DNA of 64,000 bases from Branchiostoma lanceolatum (lineage: Eukaryota; Chordata; Leptocardii; Amphioxiformes; Branchiostomatidae), in NCBI RefSeq assembly GCF_035083965.1, contig NC_089726.1, positions 15,257,501 through 15,321,500 on the forward strand, in the 5' to 3' direction. The position numbers were made by a program, and so were the translations under genes. Shown piece after piece: positions 23,599-35,500 of the stretch. Each line of letters opens with the position of its first letter. The stretch's first letter is position 1. The notes beneath the pieces were generated by a model. It was not told where the DNA came from and searched no databases. It was given only the letters and a program-made list of their open reading frames with translations.

Positions 23599-25061
23599 CC
23601 TTCAGCAGCAGTAGTAGTAGTAGTAGAGTGTTCGATGTCAGGATCTGATAATCAGAAATGACATTGAAAGATATTGATGGACAGCCAGTTATATTTCAAT
23701 CATTAACGTCATTCAACAACGTACGTTTGGCTATGGTTACTTTCTGAAGTCGTGTTTTGTGCGTGAATGCTGATTTTGGTGTTGACATTGTTCTGGCATT
23801 GATTTGCCGAAAACTATTTGTAAATTGACAATAGATAGGCATGATAAAATCAGGTTACTTTGAAATCTACCCTGTGTGTTTTGCCAATATACTCAAGCGG
23901 TTGGGCATTTTGTTCTGAAAAAGGCAAAACACGTTTTCGTAGATTTTGTTGCGCCTGTATGCGGATGGTTAGCCTAAAAAAAGCAAAAGTGGGGCAAGCT
24001 AACTCTCTGTATTTGTTCAACCGCCCTTCGGTGTCACACACAAGCTTAAATTGCCTCCATAGCAGTACCTAATATGGTAGGCTTTTTGATACTATTGTCA
24101 TCCTGTTATTACCTACTGTTTTCATTGGAGCTCGGTGTTGTTAGAAACAGGTTCTAGATAGAATAAAGTAGTCATCAGAAAAAAAGTAGTACTTTAGCAA
24201 ACAAAAAAAGTAGTATTTTAGCAAACAAAACGTTCATCATTTAGACGCCGACCTGAGAATGACCTGCTATCGACACTAGGCCCAACCTTTTGATTGATAG
24301 GTCACCGTGACTAAATAAAGAAAGGTGTGAATTTTGTTAGCTTCTTTGGTCCCCACCAAAGAATTTGAAATAAGAGAACTAGGAATGGAACATGAGAGAC
24401 TAGCAAAGCAAAAGCGTCATGGTAATTGTTAATCTAATCTTCCAACTACGAATTAAAGGTTGTCTGATTGATTGTCGCCTCCACAACAAAGGAAGGTTCG
24501 GGGGGGGGGGCATCGCGCTGGATACAACGAACTTTACATATGTGACCAGCGGAGCCTGGAATCCATTCTCTCTAGCTGCAGTCCAATTCCAACCTTTGGC
24601 GGAGCTGGACCCCAGGCTTTACTAGCGAGCTGTACACAGTGATATGACACAGAGATTAAAATGAATGCAAACATGAGAAACCCCAGGGCCTGCATCATTC
24701 TTATCATGTTCCTTTACCAGCTGGTAACAAGCAGTAAAATCTGATGATCTCTTGAAAACTGTCCTTCAGCGACATACGTTGGATCCTGGGAGACGGTAAC
24801 TTGCGGCAACACAACTCAGGAGTCGTGTGTACTATACAGCTACATAACCGTGTCAAAGGTCAGTGTCCGACAGCATTTACGCGTTATATTTTGGGTCATG
24901 ACAGGCTGAGTGACGTGGCACCATTCTCTGACCTCTCGGTTTACAATTGTCGTTGGAAAAAATGTACTTCCCAAAAATGAGAGAGAAACTTGGCCATTCA
25001 CAAATTTCACACCTCCCAGAATTCCCGGTGACCTTTGAGAGTTCGGTCCCAGACCTAGATA
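23599..25061. other. UGT 5' region and intergenic DNA
   Basis: Upstream of the UGT start is a GTAGTA run (near 23605-23625) and AT-rich sequence. A short imperfect duplication (AAAAAAGTAGTA) lies at 24180-24225 and a G run at about 24499-24509. No coding exon with a recognisable family was found, and no TATA box is obvious. Confidence 0.4.
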
Positions 25062-25706
25062 ATTATCTTCGACGAGTACTTGTACTCGGAGAAGATTATG
25101 TTTTCGGTTGAAAAATCTGTTGGGTGGGTCTGTATGTATGTCAGGAGCATAACTCAAGAAAGCTGCAATGAATCTTTATGATTTTTGGTAGGTGTGTAGT
25201 GGTTGTGCAAAGGAAAGTCAACTTCGGAAATGGTTCACCTTACGTTTTTCAACAGTACTGCAACGGACTTTTAATTTTGTGTGTTTGTATGTAGGCAAAA
25301 AAGTGACGGAAACGTTGATGGATCTTCATGATTTTTTGCAGGTGTGTAGATGTTGTAGAAACGGAGGTCAAGTTCAAAAACGGTTCCACTGGCATTTTCC
25401 GTCGGTACTGCAGCGGGCTTTGTGTGGATGTGTATTTGTATGTCGCCAGCATAACTCGAGAAGCTGTAGGTGGATCTGTATGATATTTAGTGGATGGGTA
25501 GGGTTTACAGAAAGGAAGGCCAAGTTCGATAATGGGCCTTCTAGCGGGTACCTAAGGTACTGCAGCGGAACTTACATGATTAATAAAGAAAGTTTGTTAA
25601 CCCACAGCATTTCATAATGGGACAGTGTCAGGTCATGTAAACAGATGGCCTTGCATAAACGTACATGTAGGTCAAATAGATAAACAGATGGGACTCCCAC
25701 TATTCT

Positions 25707-25874
25707 CCAAGCAGAGGTGTGGGTCCAGCTGGTTTTTAACGTGTTCAGTTTAGGCATTTTTGTTCAACATACGGTTCGCTACATAACTAAAAGGGGACAA
25801 AATAGAAAGCCTGACAAAAACACCTAAAAATGCGTCAAAAACCACTGTCCAGCCATACCCACTCCTCTGCTTGG
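25707..25874. mobile_element. Nested MITE, copy 2
   Basis: Same inverted-repeat element as at 19068-19218. The ends are CCAAGCAGAGGTGTGG and the complement of CCAAGCAGAGGAGTGG, and the inverted match extends into the flanks (ACTCTCCAAG in the other orientation). Confidence 0.6.
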
Positions 25875-26041
25875 AGAGTACACTGTACCAAAACTGCACC
25901 ACTGCTAGGTGCGGAAAAGTCACATGTACTATGTCTTTCGAGATGTGTATGATATGGAACAAGAGTTCTACGACCTCATACCTTCGCCAAATGATTTTGA
26001 CCTTTATGACTGACGTATTAGGAGTGTTTTTCATCAATCAA

Positions 26042-26399
26042 AAATCATACCAGTTGATCCTCCTCACCCAAATAACATAAGTTGTCCAAACCCCCTTGTT
26101 ATGATTATGAAAGAAGGTTATGCTAACATTTTTCATCAATAATGCAAATAAGCTCCTTATAAATCATACCAGTTGATCCTCCTCACCCAAATAACATAAG
26201 TTGTCCAAACCCCCTTGTTATGATTATGAAAGAAGGTTATGCTAACATTTTTCATCAATAATGCAAATAAGCTCCTTATAAATCATACCAGTTGATCCTC
26301 CTCACCCAAATAACATAAGTTGTCCAAACCCCCTTGTTATGATTATGAAAGAAGGTTATGCTAACATTTTTCATCAATAATGCAAATAAGCTCCTTATT
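26042..26399. repeat. Three tandem copies of a 119-bp unit
   Basis: The unit beginning AATCATACCAGTTGATCC recurs at 119-bp spacing (CATACC at 26046, 26165 and 26284). The three copies appear essentially identical, which points to recent expansion or assembly duplication inside the older repeat around it. Confidence 0.9.
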
Positions 26400-28759
26400 A
26401 GCATAATTTGATTCAATGGTGTTCACATTCACACAACTTCTAAATGCAACAAGTATGAAATTGCCGTTATTTACTAGTATGGAATGATAGTAGTTTCTCA
26501 TGAATTATGCAAATTAGGCCTACATTTGCATAATTTCTATCTATTGACATTCCTCTCTTCCTCAGTTACAAATGTCACATATTTGAATAGTCATATCATG
26601 GAACACAGCAGGTTTTTAAAATTGCCTCATTAATTATAATCTGATTTGCATAATTATCATCCAATCATACAAAGCATCACGTAAGCTATCTACATACCAA
26701 AAATCATGACCATCCATCAAGCCCATCTCGAGTTATAGTATTTTCTCATTAATTATGTAAATGCGGTTCTCATTTGCATAGCTGATATCTATTAATATTT
26801 CTCTCTTCCTCAGTTACATATGTCACATGTTTGCGAGTCCTATCATGGAAATTGATGGATGTATAAACTTTCCTCATTAATTATGCAAATTAGTTACTGA
26901 TTTGCATAATAAGTATCCAATCATGTACATCATCGCTCAAGCTATGTACATGCAAAAAATCATGACCTTCCATCAAGCCCTTCTTGAGTTATTCCCTTTC
27001 AAAGTCTGAAGCAAAACCTGCCCTTGCAGTTCCAAAAAAGTTGCTAGGGGGCCCAAACCTATACCACTTACTCTCTGCCCAACGAGCTATCTACCACTCA
27101 AAAATCAGTTCCATAGCATGTCCACAACACGAGATATCATAACAGGAAGTTCCGCTGCAGTACCGTAACAAGCCACTAGGGGGCCCAAAATCTAATCATT
27201 TTCAGGTTTCATCGAGACCTACCAACATACCAAATACCAAGACAATCCTTCCAAGAATTCTCGACTTATCGTGTTCACTAACAGACACACAGACATGCTC
27301 GGTATTCCCATGCTGTGGCACTGTATTAATGACTGTTCTTACTCATATAAGGCCGTGTATATCCAACTTTTGTCTCCCTCAACCACATTCCACACCAATG
27401 AATACAGGGCTGACGTCACTGTTGAGTTGCGCAGTGGCGTGCAAAAATTGCGAACACAAATTGGGTCCTCACACTAAACTTTTGAAACTCCCTTTTTTTT
27501 GAAAATTTTGGTCAATTTTGGATTCTTTTGGGCTAGAAGGAACGGGTAGGGTCTAAGCTTTCCCAGTTTGGTCAAAATTTGTATGTTTCAGTCTTTTAAT
27601 TGGTGTAAGGAGATATCTTTGTGGTTTGGTTTCACATGCTCAGAGTGGACTCTTCCAGGCTGGGAGTAGGTCAAAGTTGACGATTGTTTTCGTCTGTCAG
27701 TTGTTACGAGAGAACGAGCTGGTCAACTGTCTATTTTCTTTGCATGATTATAAAGTTGACAGATGTGGCTTTCTGGTGCATAAGAATTTTGGGGGCTTGC
27801 AATTAAGGTGAATCCTTTTCTGAGCCCTTGTTTTAGTGCTTTAAAGCATTACTGCCTATGGGCAAGTCTATCTCTTGTATCTGCCCTACAGCTGGCTGAT
27901 AGCCAATTTGTCCCTGGCAGTAACTGACGTTTCCTGCCTGCCTCATGACCCCTCATGACCAACTTTGCACCCATCTACCCGTATCAATATCCCCTGAAAA
28001 AACACAGCCCACACGTCGCAACCAGAACGCATAGTATGAGCATACAATTTAACACATTTTTACACTTTTCTCGTTAATTATGCAAAGTACTTCACCCAAA
28101 ATCTAATCATCTTGAGATTTCCCACATACACACGGACACACCAAATACGACAACAAACCATCCAGGCGTTCTCGACTTATCCTGTTCACTAACAGACACA
28201 CAGACATTCATCAAAAAATAACCTACTCGACGACAAATTTCGTCGCGAAGGTAATAAAGATTAATTCTATTCAAATATATTGACTGTACCATTCCTTCAT
28301 CACTTTCAACTTACAAGTTACAACACTCCAATATTGAGCCTTTGTGGCCCATATAATATCAAAATACTCATATATTTTCATGACCAGCTATAACATATAT
28401 CAGCACACTCTACACATACACTAGTCCTGTACCAACAAATGATTTTTAACCCTATCTAGGCTGGACTCATTCGCCACATCATAACTTCCAAATGGTATGG
28501 TGCATGATCAAATTTGCAGGGGGTAATAAGCATGTAAATATTAATCACTATCCATAATAAGCCTTGATTATTTGGCGAAGATAATGTGTTTGTGGAACTC
28601 TAGTTTAACATACACTTTTCATTATTTCGAAGATTTCATTATCGACAACCTTATGCAAGGTCAGACCTTGTTGGACTACAATATGAATTGGAATCAGGTT
28701 GCCACGTGCACCTTCAATTTGAAAGAATTGTGTCTGGACAAATATTTTCTTATATCAAC

Positions 28760-28765
28760 TTTATT
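28760..28765 (-). promoter_or_regulatory. Probable polyadenylation signal of gene A
   Basis: AATAAA on the minus strand, about 800 bp after the gene A stop. The corresponding position in genes B (38623-38628) and C (45823-45828) also has AATAAA, each about 15-20 bases from a conserved GCATGGC or ACATGGC word, which supports all three. Confidence 0.55.
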
Positions 28766-29562
28766 ACAGTAATGAAAAGCATGGCTATGTGCAGCTGAAT
28801 ATACAATGGTTATAAGTGGCATTGTTTTATGCACATGTCTTTGGTTTCTTATTTGTCCTCCTATTCCTTTTTCATCCTCACGGACGATCGGTTCAGCGTC
28901 CATGGACTCAGCATGCAATTTTGAATTTCTTAAACACTGTTCTTGAGTTGAGCCCTTGACGTGAACAAGAAGGCAGGGCATAGTGATGACAGCTTGCCTT
29001 AGGACTGCCACCACTCCCTCCACCATCCATCAGCAGGCAGGAGGCAGAACATATCCGACGTCCTGTCCAAGTTATCTTATTTGTCGAGACCTATAAAAAA
29101 ACATTCCTAAGATACTGTCCTATGCACTACATTAAAAACCTCACAAACCTTAATGATTTTACACGCACAGAAACTAAGACAATCACATTGCAGGAAAAGC
29201 TTTCAATGTAAACAATCTTTCTCTGTGCTACTCTCATACATTAACTGAACATCCTACCCATATATAAACATGCCAAAGTGATGTGCTACGATGTAATATA
29301 GCATTTCATTGCTTTCAAGAGTATCTTATCATGAACACAAAAAGGGCATAGGGATAATATGATGATAACTGGCATCCTTTAAGTTGTGAAGTCTTTGCTT
29401 CTTGAAAAACGTTTTTGTCAACGCTTCAGGGGCGGAGGCATGTTTAAAAGCTGTAGTCATTACAACCATGGACAGTCACAATGTAATGAGGTAGTTCACA
29501 GGCATAACTGACCGGGAGTTTGAATGCCCTTGAGGCTATGATAACTACTGATGATAGAATCG

Positions 29563-32500
29563 TCATGCAGAGCTGTCAGTCACGGAGAGGCCCACCGCGT
29601 TGAACTCGTCCATTCTGAAAGGGCAGGTATGACAACATTTAATGGGAAGCGTGTACAATATATCTCAGTTACATGTGAGTGTGATAGAAAGACTAACATG
29701 CCATGTAAAGAATGATCTGCTTCGGAATACCTTCAATCGGAACTCCCTATCCTAAAATACCTAAAAAAAACTTCTACTTTATGCCTTGGCATACACAACA
29801 TCAGTGTCATATAGAAAGTGACTTACGTGCCATAGAGGGGATTCTCCACCTCGACATCAGCACTCGGGTTATCTCTGAAAACATGGACGAATACAATATA
29901 CTAGTACCCATACACGGCAACTCGTGAAACTATCTAGTACATGTATATAACAGATATTCATGTGAACGTGCAACTAAGTGTAAACTTTGCTAGCATAAGT
30001 TGCGAGTTCCTTCCAAGTTACGAGTCCAATAGTCCGTTTTTTTCCTCATACTGACAAACTCAGTGACGCAATATTACTTCGTCAGAGAAGACTAATTATA
30101 AGAGACGGGTGTTATGCGAAGCACCAGTACGATTGCTGTCTGGTAAATAGTGTATATGTCTACACAAAGGAAACGATTTCCACACAGTGACTTACGTGTT
30201 GTGGGTGCTCGCATCCAGTCGTTGCATCGGTACACTACGGGCCTCGAAATTCCTGTAATATCATATAGCACTTTGAGATGTTGTAGAGTCAATTCCATGT
30301 CACCGAGAGGGTTTTCATGTAATATTGCTAGTGAGTTCAAACAATTTTAGATAAAAGACTATTCCAGTCAAAATAGTTCTAAATTGTTCAAACAATCAAG
30401 AATGAAAGTTTGAACATGTTTGAACTTATTTATATATGTTGGAACTTTTTGGAAAGTAATTGCACAAATATCTCTTTATTTAGAACAATTTTCAAACATC
30501 TATGTTATTGTTTCACTGTTCGAACATGTTGGAACAATTTGCATCATTTTTCAAATGGTAGATTTGGGTTATTGCCCCCATAAAAGTAGGTGCTAATCAC
30601 ACTCTATTGTCTGCCTCTGTATATTTTTAGATTTCACGTCTGGATTTTTGTCTTGACGTGTCTATGCATGGCACCCAGGCCTAATCCCCTATACTTTGAA
30701 GGAATGTGTGAATTGCCCTGTTCCCATCCCACTGACCCAGTTATACCATGTTGTTATAATGTTGGAACATGTAGGAACAAGTGATCAACCTATTTTCCAA
30801 CAGTTTCGAAAATAATATAAATAACATGTGCAATGTTAGAAATTTGTCTAACATGTTGGAACACAGCAGAAACTATTTAGAACATCAAATGAATGTTGGA
30901 AATTGTTCTAAACAGTCACTTATCTCCCTTAGATTGTTACAAATGTTTGGCAAATGTTAGAACAAAAGGCAACAAACACCCTCTCGGTAATGTGGAATTG
31001 ACTCTAGGTCAATGAAAAAAAAGTTCATTGTTTCAGTTATCGTTCTTCTATATGTTTATATGTATCACTCTAATATGGCAGAAAAGCTCTAGAAAGTATA
31101 CTTAGATGATTAACGGACTTTAAAAGTTACCTTAGATTACGTCTTCTACACACGAAGACAGCGACCCCCACTCCGACCAGGACCACTACTCCTCCCGCGG
31201 CCCCTGCAGCGGCGAACACCGCGGTGTCTCCCCCTTCTCCGGATCCACTGTCGCCTGTTTGTGCTTCCTTGTCACCATCTTTTGCCGCTGTAGTGTACTT
31301 AGGCGTACGCGTACTTTCCGTTGTCTTCATCGAATCACGTGGTTTTGTAGTTTTCACAAGAAATGGTGTGTTGGTGCTCTTTGGTGTAGAAACTCCCGTT
31401 GTCGTTGTACGGACGGACGTTGGCGCAGTGATCGTCGGTGTCGATGTTTCCACCATTGGTGCAGTTGATGTAACTACAGGAGGCAGTGTTGTCACTTTTG
31501 TTGTCGCTGCGGTTTCTAACGTTGATGTCGTTGATGTTACCGTCATTGCTGCAGTTGTTGTCTCTGTCGTTTCCACCATGGGTGCCGTTGATGTTGCTGT
31601 AATTGTTGCAGTTGTTGGAGGTGGTACTGTTGTTGTCACTGTCGTTTCTACCATAGCCGTCGTTGTCTCAACTGGAGGTACAGTTGTTGTTGAGGTAGTG
31701 GTAGAAACTGGCGTCGTAGCAGTCGCCAAACCAGTTGTACTCTCACTGAGAGTGGATGCTGAAAGTTCAGTTGTTCTAGATTGTGCAGTTGGGATGAGAG
31801 TTGTTTGTGTTGTTGCGGATATTGTTGCAACTGTTGACCTGCCAGGTGTGGACAGATCAGATGGAGTTGTGATTGCCCGAGGTGTGGATAGGGCAGTTGT
31901 AGTTCTCTGTGTCGCCGTTCCTGGTTGGGTGGATGCTGAAGGTACAACCTCGACGTCTGTGGAGTTTGGAAAGAAGACAATGGTATTAAAGTTTGATAGA
32001 TGACACTAACAAGTAAATTTAATGTACACATGAGTTCAAATAACTCTAGTTGCTTGATTTAATTCACTTTTACAGTTAACACCACTCCTAAAGATGCGAA
32101 TGACTAGTTCCTTAATTACCTTCACAGCCAAGCAACTCCACTCGAAGGCGTATCAGAGTCCCTTTAAAGTCTTGTGGGTTCACTCTTAAGATGGATGCGA
32201 TGACTGGTAGGTCTAGGTTATTGGTAACCACTGTCGTACCGTCAGAATTTGCGTCGAAGAGCTGGATAAACCGACAGAATAATTAAGTACATGATGCTGT
32301 AGACAACAGATTGTGAAAATATGCAGTATGACAAAGTTATTAAAGCTACATAACTGATTCAGCAAATATTCTGGATTTGGAAAGGTATACATTGTCCAAT
32401 ACCTTGCTGCTGTTGGTCCCACTGCTCGCTTGGTACATGGATAGGTCGTCCTCTGTATCTCCGTAGAGAAGCCTGTAGCTCTTGACATGTCCTCCCCACA

Positions 32501-35500
32501 AACCCTGTGTCTGGATCCCGGTGATGATGGTTCTGGTGTTAAAGTTGACCTGTAACCACTGGTTAGAGTCGGAGACGTTTGCTTCCCAAGCACGCGGACC
32601 GTTCAGTCGGCCTTTGTAAGCCTCGTATCCGGCCACCTCAGAGGATGCTGAGATCTGGTTGTCCTCAATGTCACCGTTTGCCATCCCCAGAGGCAGCATA
32701 CACGATGATTTTGTAACTGAATGAGAAGAACAACATGGTTACAATGACAGTGATTTGAATAATTGGTTATAGCTATGGCAGACGATGTGTTAGTTGAGAT
32801 ATACATTACGATATGACAGTGGGCATATAGTATGATATGAAGATTACCTTGACATTGCGTTCCGACGTACTCCGGTGGACACAGGCACTGGAAACCGTCC
32901 GGTCCATGCAGACATGTACCGCCGTTGGTGCAGGGTGACGATGCACAATGATCGACGTCTTGTGAAATAAGACAGGTATATTGCATGAAACATAGGCATA
33001 CATGCGATTCATTGGTGTGCAAATCATTCAGCTGCTCACATCGACAAATACATCCAAAAGGCCATGAAAAATAACTTCATTTAAGGAGGTGAAAGATTTT
33101 CCTTGAAAAATGGCTTAAGCTTCTCACCTTCACATCCCAGCAACTCTATTCGGAGACGTATTAAGTTATTCGTGAAGTCTTGAGGGTTCACTCTCAGTTT
33201 ACTCGCGATGATCGGTAGGTCAAGGTCATGACTGACCACTGTTGATCCATCGAAATTAGCATTGAAGACCTAGAGGCAAACACGGGAAACCACAAACAAA
33301 AGAGTAAGGTACTAGCTGCTGCAATATCAATTATGTATTGTGTAGCTATGGTTTCTAAATGCTATTTGTTTATTTGCAGTGTGATAAGGGATTACATGTA
33401 TATAGACTGCAACTTTACCTTGCTGCTGTTGGCCCCAGTCTCTTGGTATGCTGAGAGATTTCCGTCTGTATCTCCGTAGAGAAGTCTGTAGCTCTTGACA
33501 TGCCCTCCCCACAAACCCTGTGTCTGGATCCCGGTGATGATGGTTCTGTTGTTAAAGTTGACCTGTAACCACTGGTTAGTGTCTGTTATGTCTGCCTGCC
33601 AGGCACGGGGACCGTTCAGTCGGCCTTTGTAAGCCTCGTATCCGGCCTTCTCTGTTGATGCCGAGATCTGATTGTCTTCAATGTGACCATTAGCCATTCC
33701 AAGAGGCAGCGTGCAGGATGATTTCGATACTGAATGAGGAAAACAACATGGTAATGGTGATTTATTTTGTAGGTACTGACGACTATACCTATTTCAGATG
33801 ACACGTATATCAAATATGATATAAAGATTACCTTGACATCGGGTCCCGACATACTCAGATGTACACAGGCACTGGAAACCGTCAGGTACATTCACACATG
33901 TCCCTCCGTTGGCACAGGGCGACGATGCACAGTGGTCGACGTCTTAAGAAAAAAAAGACAGATATCACTTCATGAAACATGTATAGGCATACATGTATGC
34001 TATCCAATGGTGTCACAATTTCTGTGTACAGAGACGAATACATATCAAACGGCACCAAAACCATATTCTCCTTATGCTTACGACCCAATTGCGCCGGTGC
34101 CCGTAGGGGGTGTAGTCCCGACCGGGCCCCGAAGCCACAAATTTGGTTCCCGGTGTTCACACGATTATCTCACGTCTATTTGTTACCGGGCCCCGTGTTG
34201 GTTTTAAGCCAGAGTTAAAATGATTCGGGGCCCCGGCCGGGCCTAAATATAGCCCGGGGGCCGCAGGGTGTCCCACGGGGCAACGTAGGGGTCACGCTCG
34301 AAAATGCAAAAAGGCAGCCCGTCAACTACCCGGCGGGGCCCCTTTTTTCCAATTGGCCGGGACCTAACAGGTAAACGCATGACCGTCTCGAGCCACGATC
34401 AGAACATGGCTTCTCACCTTCACATCCTAGCAGCTCCATTCGGAGACGTATCAGGTTATTCGTGAAGTCTTGAGGGTTCACTCTCAGTAAGGAGGCGACA
34501 ATTGGTAGGTCAAGATCATGACTGACCACTGTCGAACCATCGGAATTCGCACTGAAGACCTGGAGGCAAAGATGGGGGAAAAAAACACAAAAGATTCCAC
34601 AGTAAAGTACTTGCTGCTGCAATATCAATCATGTATTGTGAAGCAATGGCTTCTAATTGCTTTTTTGCAAAATGAGAAGGGATGAACTATTGTGCCTATA
34701 CATTTTGTGTATATGGCGCTATTATATAAAGATGGCAACATTTACCTTGCTGCTGTTGGCTCCAGACTCTTGATACATCGACATACCGTCCTCTGTTTCT
34801 CCGTAGAGAAGCCTGTAGCTCTTGACATGCCCTCCCCACAAACCCTGTGTCTGGATCCCGGTGATGATGGTTCTGTTGTTAAAGTTGACCTGTAACCACT
34901 GGTTAGTGTTGACGACGTCTGGTTGCCAGGCACGCGGACCGTTCAGTCGGCCTTTGTAAGTCTCGTATAGCGGTGTCTCTGATGATGCTGAGATCTGGTT
35001 GTCCTCAATATCACCGTTTGCCATCCCCAGAGGCAGCATGCAGGATGATTTTGACACTGAATGACAACAGCGTAAACAAAAAGAACCTTTATAATGTTGG
35101 CAAGATTAGACTTAAGCAACGTTGCTTTAATACTAGAAATCGTCGTCATTTTTTGTCGTATTTGAGATTTTGCTTAGGCCTAAGCTTCTTGATGACAGAA
35201 GTTAGATTCATTGTGATGTTTATGTGAATGGCATAATTTAATTCTTAATGTTGCCGAACATCAAAAGATGAAGTCACCATGTACCATTTGACGAAAACAA
35301 ATGGTTGATAAACGCATGTGATTCTAACTTAATAAAATGCATCGTATGTAAGATAACTTCGTTGAAATAAGCAATACCTTGATAACAGCTTACCTTGACA
35401 TCGTGTTCCGACATACTCCGGTGGGCACAAGCACTGGAAACTGTCAGGTACATTCACACATGTCCCTACATTCGTACATGGCGACGACGCACAATGGTCG

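Larger units (their letters stand above)
25062..28605. mobile_element. Hairpin-ended inverted-repeat element, copy 2 (longer)
   Basis: The left end folds as a hairpin (TTATCTTCGACGAGTACT with its complement ending GAAGATTATG) and its first 900 bases align with copy 1 at 18148. After about 25960 it carries 2.3 kb missing from copy 1, including sequence that runs as inverted counterparts of the left half (compare GGTACTGCAGCGGAAC near 25555 with its reverse complement near 27150) and a second hairpin terminus with CGACGACAAATTTCGTCG (near 28230). Bases 28256-28605 match 19305-19670 of copy 1, ending TTGGCGAAGATAAT. There is no coding frame. It is best seen as a fold-back type non-autonomous transposon. 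Confidence 0.6.

Noticed and set aside
31224-32003. Long plus-strand open frame of 259 codons, rich in Val
   Set aside because: It is the antisense shadow of the gene A mucin exon; ACA/ACC/ACT codons read backwards as Val-type codons. The same holds for 40370-41104 and 48970-49587.
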